From Alphaproteobacteria bacterium (lineage in GTDB: Bacteria > Pseudomonadota > Alphaproteobacteria > SHVZ01), in assembly GCA_016869375.1 (NCBI GenBank), contig VGEH01000040.1, positions 1 to 33,303 on the forward strand: a stretch of 33,303 nucleotides of DNA. The letters are read 5' to 3'. A program made the position numbers and the translations under genes. The notes under the pieces are model-generated. The model had not been told where the DNA came from. It was given only the letters and a program-made list of their open reading frames with translations, and made no database searches. Below are positions 16,543 to 24,006 of this stretch, piece after piece; positions within the stretch are counted from its first letter, which is position 1; every line of letters begins with the position of its first letter.

Positions 16543-17221
16543 GACCTGGTCTCCTTCGGAGGATGCGATCCGCGCCATGCTCGCGGATCGAAGACAGCTA
16601 ACCTATCGCGAGCTGGCGAAGGTGCCGGTGCGCGACAACGGGGAAGCCCTCGTGCCGATGAAGGCCGATCCTAGCGCGCCCATCACGACGACCGAGTTGC
16701 GGTCGCCCTGGATCCGCTCGGGCGCGCTGGCGCGGCTCGTTCGCGCCGCGCAGTCGGTCCGGCAGCTGAGCCCGCGCTACGCGCTCCAGGTCATGGACGC
16801 GCATCGCCTGCTCTCGGTGCAGACAGCCGCCTTCGAGAAATACACGAAGATCTTCGGCGAGAAGCACCCGCATCTGAAAGGCGACGACCTCTCCGAATAT
16901 GTGCACCAGCATGTCGCCGTGCCGACGGTCGCCGGCCACCCGACCGGCGGTGCCGTCGACGTGACGATCGTCGAGGACGGGACGCCGATCGACATGGGCC
17001 ACACCTATGCCGATTTCGAGTCGCCCCAGTATCCCACCTTCGCCGAAGGCCTGACCGAGACGCAGCGCCACAATCGCATGCATCTGCGCGAGGCGATGGT
17101 CCGCGCCGGCTTCGCGCCCTTCAACGGCGAGTGGTGGCATTTCTCCTATGGCGACCCGGAATGGGCCGCGCTCTGGGGAGAGCCGGCCGCGCTCTACAAG
17201 CAGCTCGAGAAGCCGGCTTAG
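16526..17221 (+). CDS. D-alanyl-D-alanine dipeptidase (VanX/DdpX-type, peptidase M15D)
   Basis: This protein of up to 231 residues has the full zinc site of VanX-type dipeptidases. H138 and D145 are seven residues apart in GHPTGGAVD, and E202 and H205 lie in GEWWH. R94 in VMDAHR matches the substrate arginine. The enzyme would split D-Ala-D-Ala or a related dipeptide, recycling peptidoglycan pieces or clearing D-amino-acid dipeptides. Starts at GTG 16526 or GTG 16535 are both possible. The second has AGGGTG at better spacing and gives MAETWSPSED. There is no signal peptide, so the cytoplasm is likely. It overlaps the SMP-30 gene and is convergent with the DUF1028 gene in TTAG. No vancomycin-resistance partners (VanA, VanH) are present, so a nutrient role is more likely than resistance. 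Confidence 0.88.
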   Translation: MSPVAETWSPSEDAIRAMLADRRQLTYRELAKVPVRDNGEALVPMKADPSAPITTTELRSPWIRSGALARLVRAAQSVRQLSPRYALQVMDAHRLLSVQTAAFEKYTKIFGEKHPHLKGDDLSEYVHQHVAVPTVAGHPTGGAVDVTIVEDGTPIDMGHTYADFESPQYPTFAEGLTETQRHNRMHLREAMVRAGFAPFNGEWWHFSYGDPEWAALWGEPAALYKQLEKPA

Positions 17222-17928
17222 GTCTGTTTCGCCTGGTGCTCGGCGATCATGCGGTCGCGCTCGGCGGTGTCGAAGATGCCGGCCGGGTTGGCGCGCGTCG
17301 CCATCGCCGCCTGGATCACGACGTAGCGCTGCTGCGCGAGTCCATAAAGCCGGCGGAGCTCGACGAGCGGCTCCGGATGATCGTCGATGCGGAGGTCGAG
17401 GATCGCGTAAGGCTCCATGCCCCAGAGCTTGATCGCGGCCGACTGCCGGCCGCGCTTGTCGCCGCCGGCCGCCTGCCCGGCGTCGAGCGCCGAGATCAGG
17501 CGGTCGCCGAAGGTCAGCGATCCATTCCGCTGATAGGCCTTCAGCGTCTCTTCGACCACCTGGCGGCCCGCCAGCATGTTGCCGGCGACCGAGACGCATT
17601 CGTCCGCGACATGCCCGGCCCAGTCGACGCATTCGGCGCCGGTATAGGCGAAGGTGTCGCCCTCGGCGTCGATCACATGCATCTGGCGCTTGGCCTTGCC
17701 CTCGTCCGGATGGAGAAGGAAGCGGACAACCTGCCCGGCGCTGCGGCCCTCGGCGAGGTAGCGCATGCCGTCGACGCCCCAGAGCGGGTTGACCCGCGCC
17801 TGGGTCGCCATCGCGCCGAGGCGGCCCGCGCCATGCGGCACGAGCCCGCCGACCGCGAGCGACCGAGTCGTCACGGCGACGCCGAAATGCCCGGTTACAG
17901 GATCGCGGGCGATGATCGACCAAGTCAT
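17218..17928 (-). CDS. DUF1028 family protein (predicted Ntn-hydrolase-like)
   Basis: This 236-residue protein of the DUF1028 family begins MTWSIIARDPVTGHFG, the family's standard N-terminus, which fixes the start at 17928. A longer frame to 17970 adds only a basic, unlikely leader. Conserved stretches include GRLGAMATQARVNPLWG, DAEGDTFAYTGAECVDWAGH, VSVAGNMLAG and a C-terminal DLRIDDHPEPLVELRRLY. Members have been grouped with N-terminal-nucleophile hydrolases on fold grounds, but activity is unproven. Genes of this family are often found near peptidases and amidohydrolases. Here the neighbour is a D-Ala-D-Ala dipeptidase on the opposite strand, sharing a 4-bp overlap. Confidence 0.88.
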   Translation of the reverse strand: MTWSIIARDPVTGHFGVAVTTRSLAVGGLVPHGAGRLGAMATQARVNPLWGVDGMRYLAEGRSAGQVVRFLLHPDEGKAKRQMHVIDAEGDTFAYTGAECVDWAGHVADECVSVAGNMLAGRQVVEETLKAYQRNGSLTFGDRLISALDAGQAAGGDKRGRQSAAIKLWGMEPYAILDLRIDDHPEPLVELRRLYGLAQQRYVVIQAAMATRANPAGIFDTAERDRMIAEHQAKQT

Positions 17929-17979
17929 CCGGATGCTCTTCGATCGGCGAAAAGGTGATATTCGCCGCATCTGCGCGCG

Positions 17980-18008
17980 TTGACTATCGGAAACACCGCG
18001 CCTAGCCT
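17980..18008 (+). promoter_or_regulatory. Possible sigma-70-type promoter of the hydratase/transporter operon
   Basis: TTGACT (17980-17985) matches the -35 box at 5 of 6 positions. TAGCCT (18003-18008), 17 bases further, is a weak -10 box (3 of 6). It lies in the 148-bp gap in front of the hydratase gene. Transcription would start near 18015, placing the hairpin at 18022-18049 at the 5' end of the mRNA. Confidence 0.4.
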
Positions 18009-18021
18009 CTCCTTCTCCTCA

Positions 18022-18049
18022 CGCGCTGCTTAGCGGCTGCTAAGGCGCG
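18022..18049 (+). promoter_or_regulatory. Leader hairpin or operator upstream of the hydratase gene
   Basis: CGCGC-TG-CTTAGC (18022-18034) pairs with GCTAAG-GCGCG (18039-18049) around the loop GGCT, giving 11 pairs with a two-base bulge. It sits just downstream of the proposed promoter and 27 bases before the preferred start codon. It may be a repressor site or an mRNA 5'-end structure. Confidence 0.45.
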
Positions 18050-18076
18050 CTCTCGATGCCGCGGAGCTTCTCGACG

Positions 18077-19366
18077 ATGGGCATGACGGCGACGGAAAAG
18101 ATTCTCGCGCGCGCGAGCCGCCGCGAGCGTGTCCGTCCCGGCGACATCGTGTTCCCGGACCCCGATCTCGTCATCGTCCATGACGGGCTGGTCGTCTCCT
18201 AAAAGGCGGAGCTGGACGCCGTCGGCATCGATTGCGTCTTCGACACCGACCGCGTCTACTTCGTCACCGACCACGACGTCGTCTATACGAGCCCCAGAGC
18301 GGTCGAGCGCGGCACGCAGATCCGCCGCATCGTCAAGGAATGGGGCATCAAGAACTTCTTCGATGTCGGCCAGGGCGGCCATGGCCACATCTTCCCGATC
18401 CAGGCGGGCATGGTGACGCCGGGCACTTTCTATTTCGACAATGACCGCCACTGCACCAATGCCGGCGGCATCGGCGCAGTGGGCTTCCGCGTCGGCACCG
18501 AGATCGCGACCGTGCTGGCGACCGGTACGGTGTGGACCAAGGTGCCGCCGACGATCCGCCTCACGCTCAAGGGCAAGGCGAAGCCCGGCGTCTTCGGCCG
18601 CGACATCGGCTTCCGCATCGTCCAGGATCTGGCGAAGCGCGGTGTTGATCTCGACTACCGCGTGCTCGAGCTCGCCGGCGATCTCGACCAGTTCTCGCTC
18701 GACGAGCGCGTCGCGCTCTGCAGCTCGCCGACCGAGCAGCGCGCCATCGGCGTCTTCATCCCGCCCTCGGCGAAGATCGTCGCCGAAGCACGGGCGCGGT
18801 CGAAGCGGCCCTTCGAGCCGGTCTACAGCGACCCCGATGCCGAGTACGAGCTGGACCTCACGCTCGACCTCGCCGAGATCGAGCCGCAGGTCGTGCTGAC
18901 CGGCGGCGTCGATCGCGGCGTCGACATCGCCAAGATGTCGGGCAAGGCGATCAACCACGCCTTCATCGGCTCCTGCGGCTCGGGCATGTACGAGGATCTC
19001 GTCGCCGCGGCGAAGCTGCTGAAAGGCCGTCGCGTCGCGCCGGGCGTGCGCCTCTTCGTCGTACCGGGATCGGAGCTGAACACGAAGCGCATGCAGACCG
19101 ACGGGCTCATGCAGGTCTTCGTCGAGGCCGGCGCGATGGTCATGCCGGCGGGCTGCGGGATCTGCTCCAGCGGCAAGATGGGGCCGGTGCATTCGGGCGA
19201 GGTCTCGATCTCGACCGCCGCCGACAATGTCGCCGGCCGCTTCGGCGCCAAGGATGCCGAGCTGCTGCTGGCGAGCCCGGCGACGGTCGCCGCATCGGCG
19301 GTCGCCGGCGTCATCACCGACCCGCGCGACTTCCAGGCCTTCCCTCCGAAGGGAGAGGCGGCATGA
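18077..19366 (+). pseudogene. Aconitase/isopropylmalate-isomerase-superfamily hydratase, large subunit, interrupted by in-frame TAA
   Basis: One frame of 429 codons runs from ATG 18077 (GGAG upstream; ATGs at 18056 and 18083 are alternatives) to 19364-19366, but codon 42 (18200-18202) is TAA. Flanking sequence is continuous family sequence: PGDIVFPDPDLVIVHDG before, KAELDAVGID, VTDHDVVY and GQGGHGHIFPIQAG after. The Fe-S ligands are C300 (SCGSG), C360 and C363 (GCGIC), with the same 60 and 3 spacing as E. coli LeuC. The family adds or removes water to isomerise hydroxy-polycarboxylates. The loop usually reading STSNRNF is STAADNV here, so the substrate probably differs from isopropylmalate. 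The stop would abolish activity. Change from TAC, TCA or AAA would each explain it. The small subunit follows with ATGA overlap. An automatic annotation may show only 18410-19366. Confidence 0.82.
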
Positions 19367-19920
19367 GCTTCCAGTGGCGCCTTGCCGGCCGCGTCCATAA
19401 ATTCGGCCACGACATCCCGCATCCGGGTCCGGTGATCCCGAAATGGCTGGTCGCCGGCCGCTACATGGAGCCGAAGGACCTCGTCCCTCACCTGTTCGAG
19501 GAGCTGCGTCCCGGCTTCCATGAGAAATGCCGGCCGGGCGACATCATCGTTGCCGGCCGCAACTTCGGCATGGGGCCGAAGATGAACGGCTACATCGCCA
19601 TGCAGGCGCTCAGCCTCGGGCTGATCTGCGAGTCGATGCCGTTCCTGGGCTATCGCGCCGCGCTCGGCGTGGGGCTCCGCGTGCTCGACCGCTGCCCCGG
19701 CATCCACGATCTGGTCGAGGATGGCGAGGAGGTCGAGGTGGACTTCTCAACCGGCGCCTTCGTCAACCGCACGCGCAAGATCGAGCGCGGCTTCGATCCC
19801 ATTCCAGAGGCGCTGCGGGAGCTGGTCGCGCTCGGCGGCACCTCCGGCTTCCTCAAGCGATGGTGGGAAGCCAACAAGCCCAAGGACGCGCGGCCAATCA
19901 AGGCCGCGGGTATTCGCTGA
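19363..19920 (+). CDS. Aconitase/isopropylmalate-isomerase-superfamily hydratase, small (swivel-domain) subunit
   Basis: This 185-residue subunit should close over the Fe-S active site of the large subunit encoded just upstream; the start overlaps the large-subunit stop in ATGA. The N-terminus GRVHKFGHDIPHPGPVIP and the GDIIVAGRNFGMG stretch (59-71) are typical of LeuD-like proteins. The substrate loop that reads CGSSREHA in isopropylmalate isomerase is MGPKMNGY here (residues 70-77), so the conserved Ser-Ser-Arg is absent. This argues against leucine biosynthesis and for another polycarboxylate. The TctC and TctA-TctB genes behind it support a catabolic role on an imported acid. Confidence 0.85.
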   Translation: MSFQWRLAGRVHKFGHDIPHPGPVIPKWLVAGRYMEPKDLVPHLFEELRPGFHEKCRPGDIIVAGRNFGMGPKMNGYIAMQALSLGLICESMPFLGYRAALGVGLRVLDRCPGIHDLVEDGEEVEVDFSTGAFVNRTRKIERGFDPIPEALRELVALGGTSGFLKRWWEANKPKDARPIKAAGIR

Positions 19921-19943
19921 CTTTTCTCAAGGGAGACCGAGAA

Positions 19944-20960
19944 ATGAGACTCTCCGCCTTCTCGCTTATCGCCGCCGTGGCGATCGCCGCCTCGCCGGTC
20001 TCGGCGCAGGATGCCGTCGAAAAGTTCTACAAAGGCAACACGATCACGATCAACGTGCCGTCCAGCGCCGGCGGCACCTATGGGCTCGCCGCCCAGCTGC
20101 TGGCCCAACACATGCCCAAGCACATCCCGGGCAAGCCCAACATGGTCCTCCAGATCATGCCGGGCGGCGTCAAGGCGACGAACTACATGCAGAATGTCGC
20201 GCCACAGGACGGCTCGGTGATCAACCTCTTGAGCCAGAGCATGCCCGACCTCCAGGCCTCCAAGGCCAAGGGCGTGCAGTTCGACGTGCTCAAATTCCAT
20301 CCGATCGGCCTGATCGCCGGCCTGAACGGCGCCTTCGTCGTCGACGACCGCTCGCCGGCGAAGACGATCGAGGAGATGAAGACCAAGGTCATCCTCGCCG
20401 GCACGCGCGAGCGATCCGACTACGGCTTCCAGACCGTGGCGATGCTGAACCACTTCATGGGCACCAAGGTGAAGGTGATCCTCGGCTATGACGGCGGCGC
20501 CGAGACCGACCTTGCCATGGAACGCGGCGAGCTGCACGGCAAGCTTTCCTCCTGGCTCTCGATCAAGGAACGCCACCCGCAGTGGGGCCGCGGCGAAGGC
20601 GCCAAGGTCGTCCTCCAGATCGGGACCGAACGCGATCCGGACATCCCCAACGTGCCGACGCTGGTCGACCTCGCGCAGACGCCCGAGCAGAAGAAGATCT
20701 TTGTCTTCCTCGCCGGCAACAACTCGATCGCGCGCGGCCTGACCGCGCCGCCGGGCGTGCCGGCCGACCGCGTCAATGCGCTGCGCGCTGCCTGGGACGC
20801 GATGATCAAGGAAGGCGAGTTCACCGCTGCGCTCGCCAAGCACGGCTTCCCGCCGAACCACAAGGACTGGAAGACCTACGCGGCGATGATCAAGGAGCTG
20901 GCAGAGACTCCGCCCGAGATCATCGCGCTGTCCGAAGCAGTGCTGAGCAAGGCCCGCTGA
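19944..20960 (+). CDS. Tripartite tricarboxylate transporter substrate-binding protein (TctC/Bug family)
   Basis: This 338-residue periplasmic receptor has a clear signal peptide: MRLSAF, then a hydrophobic core and a cut near SAQ/DA at residues 22-24. The mature part has the TctC features FYKGNTITINVPSSAGG, PNMVLQIMPGG, ATNYMQNVAPQDGS and a C-terminal ITxxDW-type region (NHKDWKTYAAMIKELAE). The family binds carboxylates such as citrate and delivers them to TctA/TctB. The ATG at 19944 follows GGGAG. It comes 23 bp after the hydratase small subunit, so enzyme and receptor are cotranscribed, which ties the ligand to the hydratase substrate or product. A hairpin separates it from the permease gene. 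Confidence 0.9.
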   Translation: MRLSAFSLIAAVAIAASPVSAQDAVEKFYKGNTITINVPSSAGGTYGLAAQLLAQHMPKHIPGKPNMVLQIMPGGVKATNYMQNVAPQDGSVINLLSQSMPDLQASKAKGVQFDVLKFHPIGLIAGLNGAFVVDDRSPAKTIEEMKTKVILAGTRERSDYGFQTVAMLNHFMGTKVKVILGYDGGAETDLAMERGELHGKLSSWLSIKERHPQWGRGEGAKVVLQIGTERDPDIPNVPTLVDLAQTPEQKKIFVFLAGNNSIARGLTAPPGVPADRVNALRAAWDAMIKEGEFTAALAKHGFPPNHKDWKTYAAMIKELAETPPEIIALSEAVLSKAR

Positions 20961-20969
20961 CCGACCTTC

Positions 20970-20996
20970 GCCGCTCCCGGGTCCTCCGGGAGCGGC
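20970..20996 (+). terminator. 11-bp hairpin between TctC and permease genes (attenuator or mRNA stabiliser)
   Basis: GCCGCTCCCGG (20970-20980) and CCGGGAGCGGC (20986-20996) are exact reverse complements around GTCCT. The hairpin begins nine bases after the TctC stop and lies ahead of the permease's AAGGAG site. No long U-run follows. Such hairpins between a binding-protein gene and its permease gene commonly raise the amount of binding protein relative to the membrane component; here that is inferred. Confidence 0.65.
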
Positions 20997-21025
20997 TTCC
21001 CCTGTCGACAAGGAGAAATTGCTAG

Positions 21026-23074
21026 GTGGAGCAGGATCTCCTCGGCGCCGCCATTCACGCGCTCGGCATCCTGATGGATCCGACGCGGCTGCTGTTCCTG
21101 GGCTTCGGCGTCATCTGCGGCCTCATCCTTGGCCTGGTGCCGGGCATCGGCGGCCTGGTCGGGCTCACCATGCTGCTGCCCTTCACCTACAGCATGGATC
21201 CCTACACGGCGCTGGCGATGATGCTGGGCCTGGCCTCGGTCAACAACACCGGCGACACCATCCCCGCCGTGCTGTTCGGCGTGCCGGGATCGGCCGGGTG
21301 CGCTGCGACCGTGCTCGACGGCTATCCGCTCGCCAAGCAGGGCCAAGCCGGACGCGCGCTCGGCGCCTCCTTCATGGCCTCCATGCTGGGCGGCCTCTTC
21401 GGCGCCTTCCTGCTCGGCATCAGCGTGCCGATCCTGCGCCCGGTCGTGCTGATGTTCGGCTCGCCCGAGCTGCTCGCCTTCTGCCTTTTCGGTCTCTCGC
21501 TCGCCGCGGCCTTGAGCGGCGGCGCCCTCTTCAAGGGCCTCGCGGTCGCCGCCTTCGGCGTGATCCTGGCCCTGGTCGGCGAGGACGACTACTCCGGCAC
21601 CATGCGCTGGACCTACGACACGGTCTATCTCTGGAACGGGTTGCCGCTGGTGCCGATCGCGCTCGGCTTCTTCGCCATTCCCGAGCTCGTCGACATGGCG
21701 ATCGCGCGCACGCCGATGGTGCAAAGCGCGATGATGAAGGCCACCGCCGCCGGCCAGTGGCAGGGTGTGCGCGACGTCTTCCGCCACAAATTCCTGCTGC
21801 TGCGCTGCTCGGCGATCGGGACGCTGCTCTCGACCGTGCCCGGCATCGGCACCTCGGTCATCGACTGGGTCGCCTATGGCCATGCAGCGCGCACCGAGAA
21901 GGGCGCGTCGGAGACCTTCGGCAAGGGCGACATCCGCGGCGTGATCGCCTCGGAGGCCTCCAACAATGCGCGCGAGGGCGGCACCTTGATGCCGACGGTC
22001 GCCTTCGGCGTGCCGGGATCGGCCGGCATGGCCGTGCTGCTCGGCATGTTCCTGCTGCAGGGCATCGTCCCCGGCCCCGACATGCTGACCAAGCGCCTCG
22101 ACCTCACCTACGCCATGGTGTGGAGCGTGGCACTCGCCAACGTCCTCGGCGCCGGCATCTGCTTCCTCTTCGCCAACCAGCTCGCGCGCATCGTGCTGAT
22201 CCGCCCGAGCATCCTGGTGCCGGCCGTGCTCGCGGTCATCTATGTCGGCGCCTTCCAGGGCTCCAACGACTGGGGCGATCTCTACGTGCTGCTGATCTGC
22301 GGCGCACTCGGCTGGATCATGAAGCGCCATGGCTGGCCGCGCCCGCCGCTGATCCTGGGCGTCGTGCTCGGCGAGATCGTCGAGCGCTACATGTTCATCT
22401 CGGTCCAGGCCTTCGGCGTCAGCTTCCTCACGCGCCCGATCGTCATGGTGATCCTGGCGCTCACCCTGTTCGGCATCCTCCGGCCCTTCTTCCGAAAGGG
22501 CGCGGGGCGCCCCCGCATCGATCTTTCAGGCCTGCATTTCGAGCCGGAGAGCCTGAAGCGGGCGAGCACCTGGTTCGCTGCCTTCTTCGTCGTCTTCTTC
22601 GGCTATGTGCTGGTGACGTCCTATGGCTGGGACTTCGGCGCGCGCATCGTGCCGCAGATCATCGCGATCTTCGGCTTCCTCTTCGCCACGCTGCAGCTCG
22701 GCGCGCAGATGATCGGCCGCACCGTGCCGAGCGGCGAGATCAAGCCCGAGGCGGCCCGTATCATGGATATCGAGAGCAGCTTCGAAGGCCTCGACGACCG
22801 CACGATCAACCGCCGCGCGCTCGAAGCCTTCGGCTGGCTGATCTTCCTGCTCGGCGCCGGGCTCATCGTCGGGCTCCTGCCGGCGCTGTTCCTGTTCATG
22901 GTGGGATACATGCGCTTCGGCTCGGGCGAGCGCTGGCTGCCTTCGCTCGCCGTCGGCGCCGGCCTGTTCACGGTCTGCTACATGCTGTTCCACAAGCTCC
23001 TGCACCTGCCGTGGCCGGCGGCGCTGCTCGGTCAGCTCTTCCCGGCGCTTCGCAACGCCACGCATCTCCTCTAG
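21026..23074 (+). CDS. Fused TctA-TctB tripartite tricarboxylate transporter permease
   Basis: At 682 residues this is too long for TctA alone (about 500). Residues 1 to about 500 are TctA, with LGLVPGIGGLVGLTMLLPFTY, two FGVPGSAG repeats (about 90 and 330) and STVPGIGTSVIDWVAYG. After a charged linker near residues 490-510, four more hydrophobic segments follow: about 515-533, 543-562, 603-632 and 640-660. These fit the small subunit TctB. The two proton- or sodium-coupled membrane components are therefore one polypeptide with TctB at the C-terminus. The start is GTG at 21026 with AAGGAG (21010-21015) ahead. It works with the TctC protein encoded upstream and is followed after 15 bp by an alpha/beta hydrolase gene. 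Confidence 0.88.
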   Translation: MEQDLLGAAIHALGILMDPTRLLFLGFGVICGLILGLVPGIGGLVGLTMLLPFTYSMDPYTALAMMLGLASVNNTGDTIPAVLFGVPGSAGCAATVLDGYPLAKQGQAGRALGASFMASMLGGLFGAFLLGISVPILRPVVLMFGSPELLAFCLFGLSLAAALSGGALFKGLAVAAFGVILALVGEDDYSGTMRWTYDTVYLWNGLPLVPIALGFFAIPELVDMAIARTPMVQSAMMKATAAGQWQGVRDVFRHKFLLLRCSAIGTLLSTVPGIGTSVIDWVAYGHAARTEKGASETFGKGDIRGVIASEASNNAREGGTLMPTVAFGVPGSAGMAVLLGMFLLQGIVPGPDMLTKRLDLTYAMVWSVALANVLGAGICFLFANQLARIVLIRPSILVPAVLAVIYVGAFQGSNDWGDLYVLLICGALGWIMKRHGWPRPPLILGVVLGEIVERYMFISVQAFGVSFLTRPIVMVILALTLFGILRPFFRKGAGRPRIDLSGLHFEPESLKRASTWFAAFFVVFFGYVLVTSYGWDFGARIVPQIIAIFGFLFATLQLGAQMIGRTVPSGEIKPEAARIMDIESSFEGLDDRTINRRALEAFGWLIFLLGAGLIVGLLPALFLFMVGYMRFGSGERWLPSLAVGAGLFTVCYMLFHKLLHLPWPAALLGQLFPALRNATHLL

Positions 23075-23089
23075 ACGGACACCGCTTCG

Positions 23090-24001
23090 ATGGACATCAG
23101 GACGACGACCAAAGGCAAGGGCGAGGAGCACTGGACCAAGTCCGGCGGCAAGGATCTCTTCCTGTGGTCGAAGCGCGCCATCGGCGCGCGGCAGGGCACC
23201 GTGCTCTTCATCCACGGCTCCTCGATGCCGACGCAGCCGACCTTCGACCTGCAGGTCGACGGCATGCCCGAGGCCTCGGTGATGGACTGGTTCGCCACGC
23301 GCGGCTTCGATGCCTGGACCTTCGACTGCCGCGGATACGGCCGTTCCTACAAGGGCAAGGAGATGCTGGCGACGATCGCCGAAGGGGCGGAGGATGCCGC
23401 CGCCGCGTCGGAGTACATCATGGCGCGCGGCTCAGGGCCTCTCCTCGTCTACGGCATCTCCTCGGGCTCGCTCCGCGCCGGGCTTTTCGCCCAGCGGCAC
23501 CCGGAGCGCGTCGCCCGGCTCGCGCTCGAGGCGCTGGTGTGGACCGGCGAAGGCAGCCCGACGCTCGAGCAGCGGCGCAAGAAGCTGGACGAATGGCGCG
23601 CCACCACGCGCCGGCCGATCGACCGGCCCTTCATGATGACGATGTTCACGCGCGACCATGCCAGCACGATCGAGGAGCGCTTCATCGACCCGCTGGTGAA
23701 CCAGGTCCTCGCACTCGACGATTCCTCGCCCAACGGCACCTATATCGACATGTGCGCCAACCTACCCGTGATCGATCCGGAGAAGATCACGGTGCCGACC
23801 CTGATCATGCGCGGCCAGTATGACGGCATTGCCGCTCTCGACGACCTGATGGCCTTCTTCAAGAAGCTGCCGAGCCCGGACAAGGCGCTGACGGTGATGC
23901 CGGCGGTCTCGCACGGCTCGTTCCGGCAGAAGAATTTCCTCGCCTCGTACCAGATCCTGCACGCCTTTTTCTCGCGGCCGGCGCTCGCGTTCCGCGAGTA
24001 G
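23090..24001 (+). CDS. Alpha/beta hydrolase, last gene of the hydratase/transporter operon
   Basis: This 303-residue soluble protein has an intact catalytic triad by position: S124 in the elbow GISSG, D245 in RGQYDG and H275 in VSHGSF. The oxyanion region is FIHGSSMP and the second strand motif is FDCRGYGRS. There is no signal peptide. It starts 15 bp after the permease stop with only a weak ribosome site, and no terminator lies between, so it is probably cotranscribed. It may cleave an ester, lactone, thioester or C-C bond of the imported compound or of the hydratase product. The fold does not decide among these. Confidence 0.87.
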   Translation: MDIRTTTKGKGEEHWTKSGGKDLFLWSKRAIGARQGTVLFIHGSSMPTQPTFDLQVDGMPEASVMDWFATRGFDAWTFDCRGYGRSYKGKEMLATIAEGAEDAAAASEYIMARGSGPLLVYGISSGSLRAGLFAQRHPERVARLALEALVWTGEGSPTLEQRRKKLDEWRATTRRPIDRPFMMTMFTRDHASTIEERFIDPLVNQVLALDDSSPNGTYIDMCANLPVIDPEKITVPTLIMRGQYDGIAALDDLMAFFKKLPSPDKALTVMPAVSHGSFRQKNFLASYQILHAFFSRPALAFRE

Positions 24002-24006
24002 CGACG

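Noticed and set aside
16526-17221. Vancomycin-resistance function for the VanX-type dipeptidase.
   Set aside because: No VanH, VanA or VanRS partners are present, and a Gram-negative host is indicated. A nutrient or recycling role fits better.
729-18202. Stop-codon recoding (for example UGA as Trp, UAG as another residue, or selenocysteine).
   Set aside because: All three stop codons occur prematurely and all three also end ordinary genes here. No SECIS-like or pyrrolysine context was seen.
19363-19920. leuD (3-isopropylmalate isomerase small subunit) as gene name.
   Set aside because: The substrate-binding loop is replaced and no other leucine genes are nearby, so the name would mislead.
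19650-23823. Very long open frames in other phases across TctC and the fused permease, on both strands.
   Set aside because: These are Arg/Ala/Pro-rich shadows of high-GC genes. The real frames show signal peptide, family motifs and ribosome sites.
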